From Leptolyngbyaceae cyanobacterium SM1_3_5 (GTDB lineage Bacteria; Cyanobacteriota; Cyanobacteriia; Elainellales; Elainellaceae), in assembly GCA_012031475.1 (NCBI GenBank), contig JAAUTJ010000304.1:1-6251 (forward strand): a DNA stretch of 6,251 bases, in the 5' to 3' direction. How positions within the stretch are numbered: position 1 is the first letter of the stretch; every line of letters begins with the position of its first letter. Both the position numbers and the translations under genes were made by a program. A model generated the notes under the pieces. That model did not search any database and was not told the origin of the DNA. It saw nothing but the letters and a program-made list of their open reading frames with translations. Shown here in pieces: positions 1 to 5,215 of the stretch.

Positions 1-150
1 GAGCAAAGAGGTCGATCGCCCAATCGGATCTTTCGACAATGGCCGCAGACCTGCATCCAGAAACTCAACGCTTTGCGGCAATCGTAGCGATCGCCTTGTT
101 TGGGACGACAAAGTTTCGGGAATTCTACGAAAGTTGCAGTCGTGGAATTC

Positions 151-507
151 ATGAACATTCGCCAGATTATTTTGAGCGTTGCCCTTATTGCCGCCTCGCC
201 GCTCGTCGCCGTTTCTGCTTTCGCCGCTCCGATCGCACTCGATCGATCGCCCGTCGTCATCAAGCAGAGCGGATCGGAATACAGCCTATGTCAAGCAGAA
301 TTACGCAGGCGGATGGGTGGGGCGCGATCGATCGTCAGCGTTTCGATCACCGATTCGACTTCCTCTGCAACGACGATTCGACTGACAGGACAAGGAACCT
401 ATAGCCATGATGAAGGCTCGCGCCTCCAGCCGTTCAACTTTGCCTGTGTCGTCAATTTGGAACAAAGTCGCGTCGTCAGCTTGTCCTACAACTTCATCAG
501 CAATTGA
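151..507 (+). CDS. Small secreted protein of unknown function, two cysteines
   Basis: This is a 118-residue protein that I cannot name. Residues 1-25 form a clear Sec signal peptide: a short Arg-containing N-region, a hydrophobic core rich in Ile/Leu/Val/Ala, and an AFA-type signal peptidase I site before APIALD. The mature part (about 93 aa) has just two cysteines, C47 and C99, spaced so they could form one disulfide in the periplasm or outside the cell. Its alternating polar/hydrophobic strands (IVSVSITDS, TTIRLTGQG, FNFACVVN, RVVSLSYNF) suggest a small all-beta fold. The pattern Cys - long gap - G.G - F.(Y/F).C.V - V..(V/L).Y is common in small exported bacterial proteins without assigned function. 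I chose the ATG at 151 because it starts the signal peptide; the frame is open back to about 100, but that extension would bury the signal. The preceding GGA is a weak ribosome-binding site. Confidence 0.72.
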   Translation: MNIRQIILSVALIAASPLVAVSAFAAPIALDRSPVVIKQSGSEYSLCQAELRRRMGGARSIVSVSITDSTSSATTIRLTGQGTYSHDEGSRLQPFNFACVVNLEQSRVVSLSYNFISN

Positions 508-558
508 ACCCAAAGCCGATCGCGCCTAGAATCAAGCTTGTTCTTCTAGCTTGAATTC

Positions 559-1077
559 ATGCACCTGCGATCGGTCCACATTCAAGACATTGATTTCATC
601 GTGGCGCAAGAAGCGCGATCGGACTTTCAAAGCTTCATCGGACGCTGGAGCCGCGCAGAACATACGGCCAATCTGCAAGATGCCGATCAGCGATATCTGA
701 TTGTTGAAGAAGATGGGGCGATCGGCTACGCAATTTTGAAAGGCTTGCAGTCTGCGAATCGATCGATCGAACTGGCTCGCTTCGTGATTTCCCAACCGGG
801 ACAAGGCTACGGACGCCAAGCACTGCGGCAACTGATCACCCTTGCTTTTGAGCAGCATCACGCGCATCGCTTTTGGCTCGATGTGTTTCCACATAATGCG
901 CGGGCGCGGCATCTGTATGAATCGATCGGCTTTCAGGTTGAGGGAACGCTGCGGGATGTCGAGAAGCGCGGCGAAGCGTACTATTCTTTGATCATCATGT
1001 CGATGCTCGAAGCCGAATACCGCCCGCTACTGCATGAAGATTCCGCCGATTCCCGACTGGCCGACCACTGCCGCTGA
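559..1077 (+). CDS. GNAT-family N-acetyltransferase
   Basis: This 172-aa protein is a predicted acetyl-CoA-dependent N-acetyltransferase of the GNAT superfamily, probably cytosolic. It opens with the usual LRSVHIQDIDFI strand-helix start. The acetyl-CoA pyrophosphate loop of motif A lies at residues 71-93 (ELARFVIS, then GQGYG at 81-85, then helix RQALRQLI). Motif B is at 112-130 (HNARARHLYESIGF, then V.GT), followed by a RimJ/RimL-like ending with LRD and YYSLIIMSML. This arrangement is typical of acetyltransferases acting on amino groups of proteins or small molecules, but the substrate cannot be read from the sequence. The domain proper ends near residue 156; the last 16 residues overlap what is probably the true 5' end of the next gene. 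The stop TGA at 1075-1077 shares its A with the downstream ATG, which suggests translational coupling with endonuclease V. No strong Shine-Dalgarno precedes the ATG at 559. Confidence 0.88.
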   Translation: MHLRSVHIQDIDFIVAQEARSDFQSFIGRWSRAEHTANLQDADQRYLIVEEDGAIGYAILKGLQSANRSIELARFVISQPGQGYGRQALRQLITLAFEQHHAHRFWLDVFPHNARARHLYESIGFQVEGTLRDVEKRGEAYYSLIIMSMLEAEYRPLLHEDSADSRLADHCR

Positions 1078-1697
1078 TGCCGCCGTTTGCAAACAAGCTG
1101 CGATCGAACATCATCACGACCGATCAGCTTGGCGAAGTGCGGTACGTCGCCGGAGTCGATGCGGGCTATGAAGACAACGGTGAAACGACTCGCGCCGCCG
1201 TTGCTGTCCTCAGCTTTCCCGACTTGAAGCTGCAAGAGCAAGCGATCGCCCATCGCCCCACGACTTTTCCCTACGTCCCTGGTTTCCTCTCGTTCCGCGA
1301 AGTGCCCGCCGTCCTCGCCGCCCTGGAACAACTGACGATCGCGCCCGATCTGCTGCTCTGTGACGGTCAAGGCTTGGCTCATCCGCGTCGGTTCGGCATC
1401 GCCTGCCATCTCGGATTACTCGTCGATCTGCCTGCGATCGGGGTCGCCAAATCTCGCCTGATCGGAACACACCCCGAACTGGGCGAAGAAAAAGGCGCGT
1501 GGGTTCCCCTGATGCAGAAGGAAGAAACGATCGGAGCCGTTTTGCGGACGCGATCGCGCACCAATCCGCTTTATATTTCGATCGGACATCGCATTAGTCT
1601 GGAGACGGCGATCGATTACGTCATGCGCTGTACGCCAAAATATCGCCTCCCCGAAACGACCCGCATTGCGGACAAACTCGCGTCGAACCGGAGTTAG
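1077..1697 (+). CDS. nfi: Endonuclease V (deoxyinosine 3' endonuclease), N-terminus likely frameshifted
   Basis: Endonuclease V cuts DNA at the second phosphodiester bond 3' of deoxyinosine, starting repair of deaminated adenine. The family's acidic catalytic set is present: D28 in YVAGVD, E75 at the end of PYVPGFLSFRE (65-75) and D96 in LLLCDGQG, followed by H102 in AHPRR and K125 in VAKSR. The 47- and 21-residue spacings nearly match the D43/E89/D110 set of Thermotoga maritima EndoV. The PYVPGF wedge motif that senses the lesion is intact, as are GHRISL and the C-terminal YRLPETTRIADKLA. At 206 aa the called protein is short at the front: it lacks the family's W-P-x-T...A opening. That opening is encoded just upstream in another frame from an ATG at 1034 (DWPTTAADAA), and joining the two would place the first catalytic Asp at about residue 43. 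The gene is tightly coupled to the GNAT gene; the toxin-like frame begins inside its 3' end. Confidence 0.93.
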   Translation: MPPFANKLRSNIITTDQLGEVRYVAGVDAGYEDNGETTRAAVAVLSFPDLKLQEQAIAHRPTTFPYVPGFLSFREVPAVLAALEQLTIAPDLLLCDGQGLAHPRRFGIACHLGLLVDLPAIGVAKSRLIGTHPELGEEKGAWVPLMQKEETIGAVLRTRSRTNPLYISIGHRISLETAIDYVMRCTPKYRLPETTRIADKLASNRS

Positions 1698-2073
1698 CAC
1701 TGACCCCTCATTACAATGGAGCTTAAATATCGTTTTTATTCGGGAAAGCAAGTGGAACTACTTTTTTGGGCGAGTTGCTTCCACACCTGCAAATCAAGCG
1801 AGATCAATCCAGAATCGAGAAGCTTTAAAAGCGCTAGGTATCGATGAGAAAAACAGCGGACGCGATCGCCTACTTGAGATTCTTGAAGCAGGGTTAAACG
1901 CGCCTCAAGTTGAGCAAAGAGTAGACATTTATGGAACTACAATTAGCCGAAGAATTCAAATTACAAATGGCAATGTAGAAGGAGACATCACAATTCGATA
2001 TTTGTACCGAGGAGAAGATTTTTCCTCAATTCCTGAAGTCACCTCAATTTTACCCAGAATTTACAGAAGATAG
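1666..2073 (+). CDS. Orphan polymorphic-toxin-like C-terminal domain (KWNYFFGRV type), start lost
   Basis: The informative part runs from about 1740 and encodes ESKWNYFFGRVAS, then ARSIQNREALKALGI, NSGRDRLLEILEAGL, YGTTISRRIQI and a final SSIPEVTSILPRIYRR. From memory, KW(N/D)YFFGRV with a following 'N.ARS.QN...L..(I/L)GI' segment marks a small domain at the C-terminal tips of large secreted polymorphic toxins and related bacterial proteins. Here it stands alone, with no Rhs, hemagglutinin, LXG or other delivery region ahead. The only standard in-frame start is a TTG at 1666 inside the nfi gene, without a usable ribosome-binding site; no in-frame ATG exists. It therefore looks like a displaced toxin tip, or a gene whose 5' end is frameshifted. 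DNA here is visibly AT-rich (19 of 60 bases G/C at 1921-1980, against 37 of 60 at 1321-1380), which fits horizontal acquisition. Eleven bases separate it from the putative immunity gene. The toxin assignment is an inference from motif memory and context. Confidence 0.55.
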   Translation: MRTNSRRTGVSTDPSLQWSLNIVFIRESKWNYFFGRVASTPANQARSIQNREALKALGIDEKNSGRDRLLEILEAGLNAPQVEQRVDIYGTTISRRIQITNGNVEGDITIRYLYRGEDFSSIPEVTSILPRIYRR

Positions 2074-2076
2074 GAG
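2072..2076 (+). promoter_or_regulatory. Ribosome-binding site of the putative immunity gene
   Basis: AGGAG overlaps the stop codon of the toxin-like frame (TAG at 2071-2073) and sits 8 bases before the ATG at 2085. A TTG at 2079 in the same frame would leave only 2 bases, so the ATG is the start. Placing the site on the upstream stop suggests translational coupling of the pair. Confidence 0.75.
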
Positions 2077-2084
2077 ATTTGAGA

Positions 2085-2591
2085 ATGATTCAGTTTGTTT
2101 CTGAAGATGTCTTTAATCAGATAGATGGAGTCAGACAAATTATTGCAGATGAATACCCAAGAAGGTTCGTGATAATCGAGTTAGAAGGCGAGCTTGGAAG
2201 CTATGGATTAAGTTGGAATAGCGACCTAATTCAGCCAATTGTAAAGCGATCGAACGATCAATCAACCCTGTGGATCGGGGTCGATCGACAACTAGCAGCA
2301 ATCTGTCTAAGGACGGGTCAAGTTCTTCTCAAACTCAATTTGTTTACGAATCTTATTGACATCGGATTTGCAGATTCGCGGGCTGCTGCAATTGCCGAAA
2401 CAGAAGTATTTGTTTTCAATGAGAACGCTACGATGATGGTGAGTTATGGCTTACCAGAAATTGCGATCGATGCAGTTTTTCTTCAATCTAAACTAGTTGT
2501 TAAATTGCTCGATGGGCAAGAGTTTACGATCGATCTACAAACCGGAAAAAGCGAATTTTCAAATCCTTTAGTGCGATCGTCCACTTCGTAA
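2085..2591 (+). CDS. Putative immunity protein paired with the toxin-like domain
   Basis: This is a 168-aa soluble protein with no signal peptide or membrane segment. I do not recognise a named family. It is built mostly of short beta strands in a repeating rhythm (RRFVIIELEGELG, STLWIGVDRQLAAICL, GQVLLKLNLFTNLIDIGF, RAAAIAETEVFVFN, SKLVVKLLDGQEFTIDL), which resembles two or three blades of a beta-propeller and is a style often seen in immunity proteins. Its role is inferred from context: it follows the toxin-like domain by 11 bases, has its own strong Shine-Dalgarno while the toxin-like frame has none, and shares the AT-rich composition of that frame. A self-sufficient, well-translated immunity gene beside a poorly translated toxin tip is what an orphan cassette would need. 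The alternative is an unrelated conserved hypothetical protein. The frame is intact. Confidence 0.7.
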   Translation: MIQFVSEDVFNQIDGVRQIIADEYPRRFVIIELEGELGSYGLSWNSDLIQPIVKRSNDQSTLWIGVDRQLAAICLRTGQVLLKLNLFTNLIDIGFADSRAAAIAETEVFVFNENATMMVSYGLPEIAIDAVFLQSKLVVKLLDGQEFTIDLQTGKSEFSNPLVRSSTS

Positions 2592-2606
2592 ATTAATTTT
2601 CAACTC

Positions 2607-2993
2607 ATGACTACGATCGCCGCTGCCCTTGCTGCCAACCAAGCCTTCTACCGCGCCTTTGAGAAAAAAGATATCGAGGCGATGCGATCGATTTGGTCGA
2701 AGGGAACCGGAAGTTTGTGTGTGCATCCGGGAAGTGGGGTTTTGCGCGGTTGGGAGGCGATTGAAACCTCGTGGCAAAAGATTTTTCGCAATACGGCCTA
2801 CATGGAAGTGGAGATCGACGTAATTTCCTCGGAAATCAGCGGTAATTTGGCCTATATTGTGCTGACGGAAACGGTTTTGCAGATCGTTAACGGGCGGCGG
2901 GTGCAGGCGGGGACGATCGCTACCAACATCTTTGAACTGATGGCGGGAGAGTGGTTTTTGATTCACCATCACGGCAGCCCGATCCTACGTTAG
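2607..2993 (+). CDS. SnoaL/NTF2-like family protein
   Basis: This 128-aa protein belongs to the NTF2-like superfamily (SnoaL_3-like), small cone-shaped alpha+beta proteins with a pocket. Visible features are an N-terminal helix with ANQAFYRAFEKKDIEAMRSIW, the loop CVHPGSGVLRGWEAIETSW leading into QKIF, and beta strands YMEVEIDVIS, LAYIVLTETV, ATNIFELMAGEWFLIHHHGSP. The H-P-G...G...I..SW segment and the closing W.L.HHH.SP are the usual signature of this branch. Members include enzymes and binding proteins, and the ligand or reaction here is unknown. There is no signal peptide, so it should be cytosolic. The ATG at 2607 lacks a good Shine-Dalgarno and lies 15 bases after the immunity-like gene. 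Composition returns to the GC-rich style of the main chromosome, so it probably marks the right side of the acquired AT-rich patch. Confidence 0.85.
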   Translation: MTTIAAALAANQAFYRAFEKKDIEAMRSIWSKGTGSLCVHPGSGVLRGWEAIETSWQKIFRNTAYMEVEIDVISSEISGNLAYIVLTETVLQIVNGRRVQAGTIATNIFELMAGEWFLIHHHGSPILR

Positions 2994-3021
2994 GCAGACG
3001 GCGGAACGAGGGCGATCGCGC

Positions 3022-3032
3022 TAAAGTAAAAT
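3022..3032 (+). promoter_or_regulatory. Possible -10 element upstream of the lipid kinase
   Basis: TAAAAT at 3027-3032 matches the TATAAT consensus in five of six positions and lies 34-39 bases before the ATG at 3066; it overlaps a second AT-rich hexamer, TAAAGT at 3022-3027. No convincing -35 box is present at the right distance. This is a weak candidate only. Confidence 0.22.
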
Positions 3033-3065
3033 GCAGTCCACGACTTGAATGCTGCCCTAACGACT

Positions 3066-4046
3066 ATGCGACGTTCTGCCTGTTTAATTTTCAATCCGGT
3101 TGCAGGTCAAGGCGATCCAGAGCAGGATCTAGCCAGAATTCAGGAGTTGCTAGAGCCTGAATTCGATCTTGACATTCGCCTCACCTCGCCCGACGTTGGT
3201 GCGGATGTGCTGGCGAAGAAGCCGTTGAACGTGGCGCAGAAATGATTATTGCTTCGGGCGGCGACGGGACACTTTCGACGGCGGCAGCGGCTCTGATTGG
3301 CACGGGCATTCCCTGCGGCATCATTTCACGCGGCACGGCGAACGCTTTTGCCAACGCGATGGACATTCCCGATACGATCGATGCCGCCTGCGAAACCATT
3401 CTCAACGGCAAAACGCAAGTCGTGGATGCGGCCATGTGTAACGGAATGCCGATGGTGCTGCTGATGGGCATCGGCTTTGAGGCGGAAGTGGTGGAGAAGG
3501 CCGATCGCACGGCAAAGAACCGCTTTGGCATTTTGGCCTACGTGCTGGCCGGACTTCAGCAGTTGCGCGAGATGAATCGATTCACCGCAGAAATCGAAAC
3601 CGAAGACAAATCGTGCAGGTTGAAGCGGCAGCCATTACGATCGCCAACGCCGCCCGCCCACGTCGATCTTGGCGCAAGGCCCCGCCGGACTTGATGTAGC
3701 TGATGGCCTGCTCGACATTACGATCGTTGCGCCGACGACGAAGGCCAGTGCGATCGCCGCTAGCGTCCACCTGCTGCAAACGGCTTTGAACAGCAATCCG
3801 GTCGAGCGCGACGACATTGGCTATCTGCGTGCCCGCAAAATTCGCGTCACGGCTGACCCAGTTCAGAAAGTTGTGGTGGACGGTGAACTGTTTGGCGAAA
3901 CGCCGATCGAAATCGAGTGCATTCCGGGCGGCCTGACGCTGCTGGTTCCCGTTGTGGAAGAAGTCATTCCGGTCGAAAAGCTTGACGGTCTGCCGGGACT
4001 GGTGGTGATCGAGAAGGACGAACCCGCGCTGGAAACGGCAGAGTAG
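3066..4046 (+). pseudogene. YegS/Rv2252/BmrU-type lipid (diacylglycerol-like) kinase, three frameshifts
   Basis: The reading frame breaks three times, but the pieces join into one 327-aa lipid kinase of the diacylglycerol kinase catalytic superfamily, which phosphorylates a lipid hydroxyl with ATP at the membrane. The first piece (3066-3218) holds LIFNPVAGQGD. The second (3219-3610) holds the nucleotide-binding GGDGTL, then SRGTANAFANA, LMGIGFEAEVVEKAD and LAYVLAGLQQLRE. The third (3611-3659) restores VQVEAAAITIANAARP, and the last (3660-4046) gives TSILAQGPAG, DGLLDITIVAP, KVVVDGE and IECIPGGLTLLVPV plus an acidic tail. Each junction needs one missing base: a G after 3218 (giving AKEAVERGAE), an A after 3610 (giving DKIVQV) and one base after 3659 (giving RPTSIL). 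All family motifs are otherwise intact, with no in-frame stop once corrected. This means recent inactivation or, quite possibly, sequencing indels in short same-base runs. I chose the ATG at 3066 to fit the family start; a TTG at 3045 is less likely. Confidence 0.88.
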
Positions 4047-4081
4047 CACTAATCAAATTTTTAAGCTGTACGAGGTTGGAG

Positions 4082-4107
4082 AGGCGTTCTGAAAAGGACG
4101 CCTTTTT
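4082..4107 (+). terminator. Intrinsic terminator after the lipid kinase
   Basis: An 8-bp stem with one G-T wobble pairs 4082-4089 (AGGCGTTC) with 4096-4103 (GGACGCCT). The 6-base loop is TGAAAA and the T run at 4103-4107 follows directly. It lies 36 bases after the kinase stop and closes the plus-strand gene series. Confidence 0.85.
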
Positions 4108-4233
4108 CTTGTGTTTGCAGGGTCGATCGCAGCGGGCAATATGACAGTAATTCCGCGTTAAAGCAGGTGGCACAGCGATCGGAACAAAGCTTTTTTTTCT
4201 ACGTCCAGCGATCGCAAAATTCTCAGTATTCTG

Positions 4234-4261
4234 TTATCAAATTCTGATTTAGCGGAATAAT
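4234..4261 (+). promoter_or_regulatory. Candidate sigma-70-type promoter for the beta-barrel gene
   Basis: TTATCA (4234-4239, four of six to TTGACA) is followed after 16 bases by AATAAT (4256-4261, five of six to TATAAT). Initiation would be near 4268, giving a leader of roughly 310 bases. The match is moderate in AT-rich DNA, so other start sites are possible. Confidence 0.33.
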
Positions 4262-4285
4262 AGCTTTTGATTCTTTTCGTTTTCA

Positions 4286-4327
4286 TGTGACAGTTAGAGA
4301 ACAGACCATTCCTGGTTCTCAGTCACA
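4286..4327 (+). repeat. Two-part inverted repeat upstream of the beta-barrel gene
   Basis: TGTGAC (4286-4291) pairs with GTCACA (4322-4327), and inside it GAGAAC (4297-4302) pairs with GTTCTC (4315-4320). The arms are separated by 5 bases on the left and 1 on the right, and the loop is 12 bases. There is no T run after it, so it is not a terminator. It could be an RNA hairpin in the leader or a protein-binding site. Confidence 0.5.
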
Positions 4328-4381
4328 AATTTACAAATTACAACAATAATATCAGTGCAGTGAAGCCAAGGCAGGCAGACG

Positions 4382-4425
4382 ACTTTCGCTCTGTCTACTC
4401 AGTTCAGCAAGACAGAAAGTGAAGT
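4382..4425 (+). repeat. Long imperfect hairpin in the probable leader
   Basis: Three aligned stem segments face each other: ACTT (4382-4385) with AAGT (4422-4425), CGCT (4387-4390) with AGTG (4418-4421, one G-T wobble), and CTGTCT (4391-4396) with AGACAG (4410-4415). There is a one-base bulge on the left, an AA bulge on the right and a 13-base loop. Fourteen pairs in total make this the strongest fold of the leader. No known riboswitch is recognised. Confidence 0.5.
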
Positions 4426-4445
4426 TTCAGTCAATTGCAAGGTTG

Positions 4446-4467
4446 CTCAATATTCCTTTCGATTGAG
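4446..4467 (+). repeat. Small hairpin in the probable leader
   Basis: CTCAAT (4446-4451) pairs with ATTGAG (4462-4467) around a 10-base loop. It is short, and its weight comes mainly from lying next to the larger hairpin at 4382-4425. Confidence 0.3.
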
Positions 4468-4568
4468 AAAAACGACCTGCCTCACTGCTCAAACTCGCTG
4501 GAACTTAGAAGTCAGTTTCAACGACATAGTAATTAAAGGAAGACGACTTCCAAAAACCATTCAACGCG

Positions 4569-4573
4569 AAGGA
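4569..4573 (+). promoter_or_regulatory. Ribosome-binding site of the beta-barrel gene
   Basis: AAGGA lies 8 bases before the ATG at 4582 but only 2 bases before the alternative ATG at 4576. This favours the second ATG, which also gives a more typical signal peptide starting MKFSKL. Confidence 0.65.
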
Positions 4574-4581
4574 ACATGACC

Positions 4582-5100
4582 ATGAAATTCTCGAAACTTG
4601 CTACGCTTTCTGCTCTGGCTGCTGTGGTTGTTGCGCCGATGGTTGCAGCACGTCCTGCCACTGCTTTGCCGACAGGCATGGAAGGAACTTATGTGGGCGC
4701 TGGCGTTTCGGCGGGCGTACTCAGCGGTGACGGTCAAGACACGCCGTTTGGCGGCACGATTCAAGGCCGCATCGACGTTCCCAATCTGCCGATCTCGGCT
4801 CGTGGTGCAGTCCTGTTCACAGATGATACCAGCGCGATCGTCCCGACACTGACCTACGACCTGCCGATCAGCAGCCGCGCCAACATCTATGCAGGTGCAG
4901 GCTACTCGTTCGTCGATTCGGACGGTGTGGAAGCCTCACCGCTGGGCAACCAAGACTCGTTCGTGCTGACGGCGGGTGCTGAGACCGAAGTTGCGCCTCG
5001 TGTCGTAGTCTTCGGTGATGCCAAGCTCGGCTTCGATGCCTACCAAGCAAGCTCAGATCCCGCACTCGCCCTGCAAGTCGGCGCTGGCTTCCGCTTCTAA
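4582..5100 (+). CDS. Small exported beta-barrel-like (outer membrane) protein
   Basis: This 172-aa protein begins with a signal peptide of about 28 residues (MKFSKLATLSALAAVVV core, ARPATA before LPTG). The mature part is rich in Gly, Ala, Ser and Val and is made of alternating strands: GTYVGAGVSAGVL, FGGTIQGRIDV, ISARGAVLF, AIVPTLTYDL, ANIYAGAGYSFV, SFVLTAGAETEVA, VVVFGDAKLGF and ALALQVGAGFRF. The chain ends in Phe after alternating hydrophobic residues, the classic outer-membrane insertion signal read by the Bam/Omp85 machinery. The length fits a barrel of about eight strands, as in small porin-like or OmpA/OmpW-type proteins, but I cannot assign a family name or cargo. The gene stands alone, with a long structured leader before it and a strong terminator 70 bases after it. 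A soluble secreted beta protein is the alternative. Confidence 0.8.
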   Translation: MKFSKLATLSALAAVVVAPMVAARPATALPTGMEGTYVGAGVSAGVLSGDGQDTPFGGTIQGRIDVPNLPISARGAVLFTDDTSAIVPTLTYDLPISSRANIYAGAGYSFVDSDGVEASPLGNQDSFVLTAGAETEVAPRVVVFGDAKLGFDAYQASSDPALALQVGAGFRF

Positions 5101-5170
5101 TCGCACTGCTGGAGGAAGCTATTTCCCCCACAGGTGCATGAAATGGCAAAGGTTTCAAGAGATGGTGAGG

Positions 5171-5202
5171 AGGCAGACAAATTTGCTTGTCTGCCTTTTT
5201 TT
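5171..5202 (+). terminator. Strong intrinsic terminator after the beta-barrel gene
   Basis: A perfect 10-bp stem pairs AGGCAGACAA (5171-5180) with TTGTCTGCCT (5187-5196) around a 6-base loop. A run of seven T (5196-5202) follows. There is no A run on the left side, so it acts on plus-strand transcripts only and would not stop the converging cupin transcript. Confidence 0.92.
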
Positions 5203-5215
5203 GCTTTGCTTTTGC

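Larger units (their letters stand above)
4108..4575 (+). other. Gene-free region: probable promoter and long structured leader
   Basis: I see no credible coding sequence in these roughly 470 bases; the short open frames have no family features. The DNA is AT-rich and holds a HIP1 octamer (4208-4215), a candidate promoter (4234-4261) and three inverted repeats (4286-4327, 4382-4425, 4446-4467) before the beta-barrel gene at 4582. It is best read as upstream control DNA plus a long 5' untranslated leader, although a small RNA gene cannot be excluded. Confidence 0.6.

Noticed and set aside
2..154. A frame open from the left edge that ends TGA at 152-154, overlapping the ATG of the secreted protein as ATGA
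   Set aside because: It is about 50 codons with no recognisable motif, and other frames are equally open in this GC-rich stretch. It could be the tail of an upstream gene, but nothing supports that.
39..404. A 121-codon frame that overlaps the secreted protein
   Set aside because: Its sequence is rich in Arg, His and Cys in the style of an out-of-frame shadow, whereas the overlapping frame has a clear signal peptide.
981..1409. Long antisense frames over the GNAT and endonuclease V genes
   Set aside because: They are shadows of genes with strong family motifs on the plus strand, caused by GC-rich codon use.
4187..4200. AAAGC followed by a run of T, resembling a terminator
   Set aside because: The self-complementary part is only a few bases, so no stable stem forms; the real terminator of this series is at 4082-4107.
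4286..4327. CRP/SyCRP1 site
   Set aside because: The TGTGA and TCACA halves are separated by far more than the six bases required for a single CRP dimer.
2993..5178. The octamer AGGCAGAC recurring at 2993, 4373 and 5171
   Set aside because: The copies have unrelated contexts (after the SnoaL-like stop, the leader, a terminator stem) and no shared flanks, so this is probably chance rather than a repeat family.
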